From NCBI RefSeq assembly GCF_010646885.2, contig NZ_CP050700.1, forward strand, positions 4,242,501-4,306,500: 64,000 nucleotides of DNA. The letters run 5' to 3'. Positions 1 through 12,000 of this stretch are shown in pieces. The stretch's first letter is position 1. Every line of letters starts with the position of its first letter. This DNA is from Desulfopila sp. IMCC35008 (GTDB lineage: Bacteria > Desulfobacterota > Desulfobulbia > Desulfobulbales > Desulfocapsaceae). Below the pieces are notes generated by a model, which was not told the DNA's origin, did no database searches, and worked only from the letters and a program-made list of their open reading frames with translations. The translations under genes and the position numbers were made by a program.

Positions 1-3000
1 GATCCATAAACAATGCCGGCACTCCCTCTAGATAAAGGATCTGCCGTCCAATAATATCCGCCCTGTAAACCGGGTGAACCGTATCCGGCACCACCACCAG
101 TCATTCCCTGGGACCGGTTATCAAACCATGGACCGCCTCCACCGAAGCCAGAACCGACTCCTGCAGAACCCGCACCGAGAATACCACCGCTACCACCGGA
201 ACCACCGCCAGCTACGCCTTCACCACCAAACGCGTTTTCAGTAGATGTATTAACAGCATCGGCACCATCACCACCAGCCACATCGATAATCCCTTCAACG
301 TCAATGTCTCCAGCAGAGATCAACAGCAACGGCTCATCACCACTGCCACGTATGGTCGTTTCCGGGGCAATATAAATTGAGGTGTAAACATTAATACCCG
401 ACAACTCTAATTCACTTATCCCTGTCGTGTCCAAAGCAGTATTCTTATCAAACGGGTCTGCCCCCAATTCCAGCTCTTCGATATTCGTGAGTCCATCCTG
501 ATCTGGGTCGTCATCTGCATCTTTTACCAGCGGATCCAATCCCCAGTGAACCTCAACAGCATCGGACATGCCGTCTCCGTCAGAGTCGTCGCTATTAGGA
601 TCAGATTCTCCTGGATCAATTATTCCATCTTGATTTTTATCCTCCTCAATATCACTTAGGCCGTCACCATCTGTATCCGCTTGCAGTGGATCAGTGTGAG
701 TGATCGAAATTTCAATGAAATCAGATATGCCGTCATTATCGGAATCGGTAATTAACGGGTCTGTTCCATGAACATTGACCTCTTCCCCATCACTTAATCC
801 ATCAGAGTCTGTATCTCCAACAAGATAGTCTGTTAAATAGATCAGCCTCTCTTCTTTATCGCTTAAGCCATCATTGTCCGAATCGTCACAAGCATCACCT
901 AATCCATCGTTGTCGATATCATATTGTTCACCATTAATGACATCCGGGCAATTATCGCAGATATCACCATGTCCATCATTTTTATATCCACATTCGAGTA
1001 CTAAGGCCTGGCCGTCGACATTCAGAATTTGTGCATAAAAGCCCCAATTCCCTCCCCCATCGGTCACTTTAATCAAAAGGCGATTGGCTCCTTTTACCAA
1101 ATGAGCTGCAATCACATTCTGGCCGGGGACTGGTTCCCTACAGGTATTTTCAACCAGTATCTCAACCCCATTAAGCCATACCTGTACACCGTCGCCACTT
1201 CCCAAAAGCAATTGTACATCCGTAGCATTCTCTGCATAAACGTCTGTGTAGGCATAGCTAACCACCTGCTCATTAGGCACAAATAGAGAATCAAAATCGA
1301 TATAGGAACTATCACTTTCATATTCATGCCAGGTTTTCCCCTCGACCGTACCACCCGCAAATGGTGCTGCGTTCTTTTCGTTTATATATTCGACTGCGCT
1401 ACCACAACCTTCCGCAGCAAAAGGCCCAAGTATAAGCCAATTTTTCATATAGCCTTCAACATCTGTTGTATAAACAGATCCCTGAAGGTCAGAATCGGTT
1501 TGGTCAGGATTTATATCTGTTGGGCAGTTATCAGCCAGATCATTGACTCCATCTCCATCGGTGTCAGTAATAACAGGATTACTTCCATTCACTAACTCAT
1601 CAGCATCATGCAATCCGTCATTATCTGAATCCATGGAATTCGGGTCTGTTCCATGGACCTGAACCTCATCACCATCGTGCAGTCCGTCACCATCAGAATC
1701 CGGATCAAAGGGATCGGTTTGATAGGTGTTAACCTCTTCATCATCTGACAATCCATCGTTGTCAGTATCTTGTGCCAAAACACTGAATTGAATCAAAGCT
1801 TCGTCAGAGTAAAGGTGCCCATCGTTAACATCAAAAATTAGTGAGTCTTCCCCTGAGTATCCAGGTTCTGCGATATAAACGACTCGCTTTTGCTCATCAA
1901 TTACAATTGCCGGTACTGTAGAAATAGCTTCGCCTGCAGCAATACTATCAATCGTCTGGTACAGTGATCCATGAATAGGAAGGGAAGTAATAGTAAATAC
2001 AAGTTCGTCACCGTTTGGATCACTACCCTGTAGAGTAATCAAAACCTCACTACTTGTATCGAGAACAATTTCCTGCTGAAGAGCAACCGGAGCCTCATTA
2101 TGCTCCAAGGGTTTATCATCTTCGCCATCAGGAATGCTATCTCCATCACTGTCGGGATTATGTATATCAGTCCCTATTGCAATCTCATCAATATTCTCCA
2201 ATCCATCATTGTCTGGATCGTCATGTGCGTCATCCGTATATGGGTCTGATCCAGCACCAATTTCGACACTATTAATTAAGCCATCACCATCATAATCTCC
2301 GAATTCCGGTATTAGCGTAACCTGGTTGCCATCAATAGCAATGCTGTCGGCATCTTGATATATTTCTACCTCAGCAAGTGAAACGATGCCCACACCTTTA
2401 TGAACAACCCTTAGGAATCTGGCGTTACTAAAAATGGGAACTATAATGGTGCCCGTATCAAAATCTCTTTGAGTTCGATATACCTCTACCGCATTATTCT
2501 TGTATTCCAGCGGTAACTGAGGTGAACTAAAGTCGTTTTCATCAAATAGGGTCTCGGATATAAGAACTGCCAACTGATTACTTCCCTGACAACAATCGTC
2601 GGCACGCAAATACAATTTCACATAACCAATATCAACATTTTGTCCTAAGTCGAGTTGCCACCATGCATGCAACTCTTCGTTGGTTTCGGCAATTGTAGGA
2701 TTCGTCTCATCCCAAAAGCCATTCACATTTCCATCGACAGCCAACCCTGAAGACGAACCATCGGCGAGAGAAGAAGACGATGTCATTTCCACATTGACAT
2801 TTAGCTTTTCTCCACCATAGATAATATCGCCATAAATAAGCAGCTGGTCATCTTCCATTGCATCAAGCATTGGAACGTGCCATATAGTCGAATAAGGCGA
2901 TTCAGATGTACCAACCGACCATTTTTGTTGTCCATTTTGTGCCAGAAAATGAACAAAACTGATCATATCATCCGACCCACCGGCAGCAACCACCTCGGTT

Positions 3001-6000
3001 TCCTGACCTTCTACTAATAAACTGCTATCCTCAGGAGCAAGAATATAGAAATCTAATACCGAAAATGTAGAAGAATAAGGTATAAGAGGATTTCCTGCGA
3101 TATCTGTTATATCAGCAGTCAACTCCACAGAATGTAGTTTACCCAGGTTTAAAGGATTATCAGGTTGCCATGTTATACTGGACCCATCAGTGCTTATACT
3201 GAAAGTACCGCTAACGGCATTGCTATCTACCCTGACTATAAAAGATTCCGCAACAACACTGTCCGCAGCTATCGCCTCGCTGACCTTAACCACTACATTA
3301 GAGAGAAACGGTACACCTGTTGCTCCTTCAACTGGTGAAATGGAGATAACTGAAGGAGCAACAATATCGGCAATTTTTACTGTGCGTTTCTGAACGGTTT
3401 CGTTCCCAGCTATATCTCGGCCAACCACCTCTATCATCACCTGTTCATTGGCACCGGCCTCCTCGGGAATATTGAGATCAAATTGAGTCGATGCAGAGGT
3501 CGCACTATCGACTACGGTATGTTTGCCCTCACCTGTTACTGCGCCACTCGCAGAATACCTTAACTCTGCCAACCCTGACTTGTCTTCTGCTGCAATATTT
3601 ATAGTAATGGTATCTCCGGGGATAACTACGCTGTCCTCCTGGGGCTCCAAAATGGTCAATACCGGTCCTAAAACATCAACAACCTGAAGTGTCAGACGAG
3701 CTGTAGCTGAATTATTTCCCATACTGTCAGTTGCAACAAATGAAACAGGTATAGCCTGCCCATGAGTCAATGTTTCGGGAACAGTAAATGAAAAATCTTC
3801 TGAAACATGTGCTGAGGATGTGCTTCTTGATTCAATATGAAAATCTCCAGCCTGAAATTGCAATTTTACTACTTCAATTTCATCTTCTGCGATACCTTTA
3901 ACAGTTACCACCTGCCCGACATGAACATCCAAGGATCCAGCTTCTATACTTATTGCAGTAAGCGGTGGTCGTCTATCAACAACCATTAAGGAAATAGAAG
4001 ATTCGGCATGATTATCGGCTGCATCAAAAGCCGATGCAGTCAGTATTATTTCTTTAGTAGGATCAGCATCTTCTGGAACTGAAATGGTGATATTAGCTGA
4101 TGATGGTGATTGAACCGGTTCAATAATATGCTCGCTGACAGCAGGCAATGCCCCTACTGCAGACAAACTAATAGATTTTACTCCACTGAGATCATCTGCA
4201 CGTACAAACACAGTGATTTCAGAACCGGGTTCAACCATGCTGCCATTTGCCGGGCTACCTATGGAAACCTTTGGAGGCAAGCGATCTGCCACGGTAACAA
4301 TTACTTCATTTGATGGAGAGGATAGTCCAAGTGCATCAATAACCGTGCCTCTGATTGGAATTGTTTTCCCTACAGGATAATCTTCCGGAACAGTAAATTG
4401 AAATAGAGTTTCAGCAGTTTCTGGAAATACAGCAAATTGCCGATTCCCTGAACCGAGAGTCCCTCCCTCGGCAAGGTAGGATATTTTGTCTACACCAACA
4501 TCATCACTCGCAGCTATGCGTACGGTTACCTCCTGTCCTGGCGTTACCGTTATATTTCCTGGTGCAGTAATGATAGCCGTCGGGGGTTTATTTGCGATAA
4601 TTGACAGCGGCAGGTTGTAAACAGGACTGCGGTTATCCATCAAATCCACAGCCACCACCCCTAACGCAAATTGAGATCCAAGTTCAGGTCCCGGCAATAA
4701 TGAAAAGCTGTAAGGATCTTCTGCGACTGTCTCAAGAAGTGTTCCATTAACATAAAACTCAACATTACTTAGATCCCCAGCGCCATTCATCACCGGAGTA
4801 AATGTAACTGCTTTACCCTGTGTAAGCTGGTCACCTCCTGAAACAGCCACGTCTATTACTTCTGGCGCGATTGTATCAATAGTAAAAAATGTCCAATTGA
4901 TTTCCTCGTTTGGCATCACATTGCCGACCTTGTCACTAACAGGTCCTATAATCTTTACTGTATAACTTGAGTTTGCCACAAGCGGCTCATCAGACACAAA
5001 CACACCAACTCTATCAGTGAAAGCTTCCGGCCAAGACATGGTGCCATTAATAGAAGAACCATGCCGCATAACATTAAAGGATGTTATTGAATCCGGGTTT
5101 ACAGACTCACTAAACTCAAACCGTATTACCGATGAAAGTGATATCTCCTCCTCATCACTATCAGGACTCACTGAAACAAGTTCAGGCGGAGTAGAGTCAG
5201 CAGTTGTAAAGGTGAAATCGAAGTCAGCAACCATGCTCAACCCAGAAAGATCTTTGATTCCAGGTTTTTCAACCTCATTCTCAAAATCAAGTTTATCTCT
5301 TTTGAGTAGAACACGTACCGTTGATAAATCAGGAAACTGCTGATCTGCTGAAAATGTCACCACCAAATTGTCAGACGAGAAGCTTAAAGTACCAGGCACA
5401 GTGACACTACCTAACAACACCTGGAACGTATCCATCGTCACCGACTGACTATCGATTGGCTCTGAAAATTCAACTATTATCTCGGCATTGACACTCACAC
5501 CGGTTATTTGGGAACCGGGTGTGTGTGTAACAACTATCGGACTGTCGCTGTCCACAACAATACTTCCAAGATCAAGATTTTGCCCATTGTTGTCGAGAGT
5601 AAAGAACCTTGAAGCCACTCCATTCGACTTGGATTCCAGTATCGTCACTGAATACGTATCTAAAGGCAGACCTGTGAAACTGAAAATACCATTTCCATCT
5701 GCAAGGTGATTGACATCAAATCCACTACCGTGCAAGGCAACGATAGCACCCGCTGCTGGACTCAAACCATCGGAAAGAAGAACAGTGCCGCTTATGCTGC
5801 TACTCGGCTGCAGCCGAAGACTGTTGTGTTCTGGATCATCATCATTGTCCTGAAATACAAGAACTTGCCCAGGGGCCGTCAACTCACCGGAAACAATCGC
5901 TCCTAACCTTGGAGTTGTATTAAGGGTTTCAACCTCAAGAGTAAATGGACCAAACGGAATATCCTCAAAAACAAAACTACCATCATCTGGTGTAATTCTC

Positions 6001-9000
6001 GACACGCCCCCCGGTGAAAATGAACTTTGACTTTGGAGTATTACCCGGGCATTTGCTATAAGATTCTCACCTTGCCAATCAAGCACAACCCCTTCGACCC
6101 TGCCGGTACCGTTCATGACCAGGTTTTTCTGTGCGACATCACCATCAAACAGTAAAACGACCTCTGCTTCAGTGCCATCGTTCCCTGTTGCAGACCTGAC
6201 GGTTAACCTATATTTACCGATTGGCAGAAACAGACCGGAATCAAATCTTCCATCACCATCAGTCTGTATCGTTCTTTCTACTCCGTTACCATTAATACTC
6301 ACGGAAGCAGCTGCAGAGACAGGGGGATCACTCAATGGATTTCCTTCAGCATCAACAGGAGATCCTGAATCATCTAAAACAACTCCCTGCCCATAAACGA
6401 CTCCAGTGATTGATCCACTGGCAGTGAGAAAAATATCTTGAGTGTTGAGGTCTCCATCGGCTTGCATTTCACCGGTCGCCACTCCTGACAAACCACTGGC
6501 ATAATCCCTCGCATTTATACTAAACTCTCCAAGAGGAACACCAGGAAACTGAAATATTCCCTGGCTATTCGATCGAGTAATCATGCTATTACTGAAACTG
6601 CCCGAAGGAAAAAGTGTGACATCCGCCGAGGTGACAGGGATGGAGCCGTTATTTCTTAATACCTGACCGGTAACGGTACCCAATCCGCCCAATGTAACTG
6701 GAATTTCGACAATCTGTCCATCATAAGTAATAGCCCCATATTCGCTACCACATCGTGCAGTATTTGTGTCCCGGACTTCCAAATTGAAAAAACCACCTGG
6801 AACGTTTTCAAACGTGAAAATTCCATTATCCCCTGTAATTGTATACAGGTCTATCCCACCAGTAGCCTGCAACCGCACCATCGCTGCCCCATCGTTCACA
6901 GTACCATCTGGCTTATACACCGTACCGGTCACAGTACCAAACTCTTCACTGGTAATAACCTGTCCGCTCTGCGTCGTTACCGCCCCCATGCTGACAGTTA
7001 TATTGCGGATTAAACCATCTACAGGGTTCTCAGGTATATTACCTGAGGTGACTCCGGGAAAATATCCCGGAAAAGTTGCAGTGACTTGAAAATCACCTTC
7101 AGTTAATGGAAATATTTCGATATTGCCATTTTCATCCACCACCAATTTCCGAAAAGAATCCTCTTCATTAATATCTAAACCCGATGCTGTACTAACGGTG
7201 ACCTCAGCATAAGGTACCGGGCTCACCCCGTCTGCTTCTACAATGTTAACAACTGCTCCGGCAGCGTCCTGAAGACGAATATCTGCAATGAGAACATCGT
7301 AAATTGGCACTACACCATAAGTTTCACCATAAAGGCGGACATTAAGATTTTCAAAAGTGCTTGTTTTGATATCGGCTGCGGAGGTTGCTCTAATAATTGC
7401 ATCAGGCTCTCCGGTATCAGCAGTAAGAGATATGCCACCCCTTAGTACCAATGGAAAATGGAAGGAACCAGTCTCATCAGTTAAGACACTAATTTCCCCA
7501 AGTCCCGCTGACATGGCAGAAACCTTAACATTTTCACCGACAGGAGTAACTCCATCCGGTAAGAAAACTGTTCCACGTACCTCGCCATTGACTGGCGAAA
7601 GAATTATGTCACCAACATCTACTATGCGCTCTGCAGGATTTGTTGTCCGAGGCATCTCATAATCCAGATCGACCTGGTCAACAAAAGCATTTGAAACGGA
7701 GAGTGTGAACGGTCCACCTGTAATGGATCCTTTATAATGGAATTCACCAGTAACCTCCCCCCCATCCCCAAGTATGTCACTTGAGAGGAGGCGCTGTCTG
7801 CTCGACAGGTAAAAACATTTCTGTTCCCCTGGTAACATGGACATAATTCGACCCTCTAACTCAGCGGGGAACTCACTCAGAGATGCCTCTATTGCCGTTA
7901 GATAATAATTCTCAGCTTTTGAACGTCCCTCTTGCTCTGGACAATTTGCATTCCATACCTTGTTGGTAATTACAACATCGGCTATGGCAGGAGTACCGTT
8001 ACTTTGAATGACGCGTCCAAGCACTTCACCAAGCCCCCGAAAATACACATCAACATCACTCACTTCTCCTGGGTAGCGAATTGAAGCGTTTGCCATGCCC
8101 CCATCACCATGATGATGAGTGACAGCGCGAATCGAGTATTCAGCAAATTTTACGGTGTCTGGGTAACCAAGCTGATACATGGGAGACTCATCAAATCGAT
8201 AAAAACCCTGATCATCAGTTACAGTTTCACTCATTATCCCTGAACCACTCTCACCAGAATACCACAGCTGAACCATCTGATTAGCTACAGGAGTCACGCC
8301 ATCAGCTTCAAAAACAGTACCCTGAAAAACACCAGTCGGCTCCAGAACCAGAACTACATCCTGAACATCTTCCGGTGAATAAAGCTCAACCTGTGTCTTT
8401 GCCAGTGCTTTTGAGCCTTCCTTTTGGCCATACACTGTCAGTTTCATTAGGGGCAGATCTGAGATTTCAAATATCCCACTATCATCTGCCTCAACCAGAA
8501 AAGGGCCGCATGCGACCTTGGCTGCCGGGACCAGATTTCCAAGAGAATCCACAACAACGCCGCGCACCGTCCCGCCGGTCCCAGGTAAAACTACAGTTAG
8601 ATCAACATGTCCATCTTGCTCCAGAAAACCGTTTGCACGAGCTTGCTCATAGGTTGATGCTCTTGCAGCATAAAGGATTACATCACCTGCAGGAATATCT
8701 GAGAATGAATAATAACCATCAGCATCGGTGTAAGTTGATGCAACCGCACTCATGCCATAAGTTTGACCAGCAAGATCACTATTAATTACAACTTCAGCAG
8801 CTATCTGAACCTCAACATGGACAGCTCCGGCAACCCCGTCATGTTCAAGAACACGGCCACTTACTGTTCCGAACTGGCTAGGTGCAACAAGAATAATATC
8901 CTGTTCTACACTCGCTTCATTATTTGGGATATTGATCGTCGTGAGCCCCTTTCCTATCAATGAACGGCCACTGCCAACTAGTGTTGTAACCAGAGTGGTA

Positions 9001-12000
9001 TTACCGACGGGAAGACGAGGAGCTGACCACACTTTACCGGTGTCATCAATATACTCATAAGGAAAGGAATAATGACCATCTGCATCAACCCAACTGAGGA
9101 AGGTCTCGTTGGTAGTGATATTATTGGCCACAACCATCAAAGCATCGTCTGAATCCGGTGTCGATCCAGACACAATTGAACCATTCTCAAAAAAGACAGT
9201 CCCCTCAAGACTCCCTGTTCCGCCACCAACTGATTGTACAATGACATCGAGATATTGATCCTGCCCGTCAAAGTGAATTACAGAGGACACCTCCCCCTCC
9301 TCATCACTAAGAGTATCAACACCCTGAATTGTAAAAGGTGTCAACTTACCAGCTACAGACTCCCCCTGCACAACATAATCTATGAGAAACCGGCCACTTG
9401 CATCGGATACGAGTATAGAAACGGGACCTGGCCACTCACTTGCCGAGTTATAATACTTGACAGAAGCAAATGGGATAGATGAACCATCGACCCCTGTAAC
9501 CTGGCCACTAACCAGCCCGCCAATCTCTCTATCCGGATCTGGCATAATAATTCTGGCAGATCGCCCCATGCCATGCTGGCGTAGATCTGCCAATCCAGTT
9601 ATAACAAGTTCTCTTTCTATAAATGGCCCGACAGGTGCATCCAATGCCAGGAAAACCATCCGACGATCAGAAGTAACGTATGCACCTTTGACATTGTGAC
9701 CCTCAACTTCATAAATTGAAGTTTCCCCAGCCAGTTGTGAATCAACTTCCTCATTTAACAAGGCACCAATCATTTTTCCCATTTTGTTGCCTTTGATCCA
9801 CTGCCTAACACCAATAATTTCCGGAGCAAAATCTGTTATAGTTTCGACTGTAACGGGCAGAAGATCCAGATCAAAGTCACCATTATTATCAGTATCAATC
9901 TGGAATACGAAACTATTGTCATTGTCCTTTCTCCAATTCATCCTTCCATAACTGCCATCCGGCAGCACCAGAGAAGGGTAGATCACTCGTTTCATGGAGG
10001 CGGATTCACCAGGAACAATCAGGGAAATAACAGACGAATCAAGTCGCTGAGTAATAGAAAACTCGAATGTATAGGACGGAGAAGCCGGGGCTGCATCAAA
10101 TATTATCTCATTTGCAAAGCTTTCTTCCGACAAGGATAAAACTATCGTATTAGGTATTTCTCTATACAGTGAACCGTTTTCGCTAAGCTTACCTACAATA
10201 TTCTCTTCATCATCGGTAATTTGTAATTGTACAACACCATTCTCGCCACTCATCCCGTACGATAGATGTGCAGGACGGGACGCAAAAAGTTCTGCCCATT
10301 GTTGCTGAAATTCTGCTAATGCCTGGCCATCCAATTCTTTTCTAATGAGTTCAGATAAGACCGTGGTCAGGTTGTTTCCAGCATCCGTATTCCTTCGCAG
10401 GCTGTCAAATGCTTCGATATCTGCCAGCACCTTCGACTGCTCTTCTTCGTCAGGGTAAAATTCTGCAAGTCTGTCAATATCGTTACCAAGAAAATCCATT
10501 ATTATGGCCTGTAATGCAGACCGGTAGGATTCACCAAATTGAATATGCAGACCGGCTTGGGCCATCTTGGTTGCCAAGTCAAAAACATGTGATTTCCTTA
10601 TCCTCGAGACATCAGAGGAAAGAGAACCCGCTGGAGCTGTTGCAACACTGTATGCCATTCCAAGCAAGCGGATAGCTGCAAAAGCAAGATCAGGTTCATC
10701 AGGAAGATAGTCCACTGTCGAGGGCAGGGCCAAAGTATCAGGTGATAGTGGTATACCGCAATCTCCAACCCCAGTATTTAGAACGAAACTGCCATTAATC
10801 CCTTCATCTGCCAAGAAAACAGTCCCTCTTACCTCTCCTGTAATTCGAGCAACAAGACGAAATTCAAGCGTCTCGGCCTGTCCGGCGGCCAGGGTCCTGA
10901 TCGATCGCTGCCCTGTTTCTCCCTCAGCTAAACTGGCTCCGGACAGGCTATGCTTGTTGATATTCAGCTGAAAAAGATTTGCAGGTGTCGATGAGGCATT
11001 AGTGACTGTAGCAAAAACGGGATAGGCTTCACCTTCACGAACAACATCCGGGTGAGCAAGAACTATGTCGAAAGATGGATTTTCAACCTTTACCACCCCA
11101 GACGCTTTACCAACGACATCAACATATCTATTGAGAGCATCAACATATAACTCACCATTAATATGGAAATCGACAGTATGTGTCCCTTCTCGCAGGCCTT
11201 CAACTAGGAATTCTCCTGAATTTGTTCTTTGGGGAGCGAGAGTATTACTGCCATGTTCATCAACAAGAGCTACCTGTTCGGTAATACCACTATCCGTTTC
11301 TGCAAGTCTCAGTGGATCATCACCGCTTGCAGGGATCTCATCAGCACCCAAAGGAAGATTTATTGTAGCAGTTAGGTTTTCCACATCCAAACCGGAACCT
11401 TCAGGCGAGGCGTTACTGGCCTGTACGATAACACTGAAAAATTGATTCAGATAAGCAATATTCCCAGGGATTATAATTACACCTGCAATTGATGGAAGCT
11501 CAATCTCTTCCTCGTTAGGAATAACCGGCCTAATAGTGAAACCCTGGAGGCTTAAATTTGGAATGTTAATAAGCTCCAATCCCTTTCCGATGTTCGTATA
11601 GTCAGGGAGAGAAATTGGGACTAAAATTTCTTCACCGTCATTCCCTGTGCGATAAAATGGTAAATCAATTGATACAGTCTCACTTCCAAGAGACAAGCCA
11701 ATTGTGAAATTTAGTACAGTAAAATTGTCTGCATCTATAACAATTCCACGTTCTTCTATCTCGTCTAAGGTTAAAGTTCTTGATGTAACCTGTGTAACAA
11801 GCAGTTTTTCAATAACGTTAATTACGACTGGCTCTGCTACTGGATCGCGTAAAAGTAGTTGTGCACCATCTTGGTCTTCAAGTCTTATATTGCGAAGAAA
11901 GTAATCACCTCCGACTTTCAGACCTGGTATCTCCATATATTGGTTCGGAAAAGCACTAAGTGTGAGAGGTTCGGAAAATTGCGGTCCATACAGTTCCGCT

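Noticed and set aside
480..2300. Repetitive short words that look like a DNA repeat array or CRISPR
   Set aside because: They are codons of DxDxDG thrombospondin type 3 calcium repeats in the giant protein; spacing is irregular and there are no constant repeats with unique spacers.
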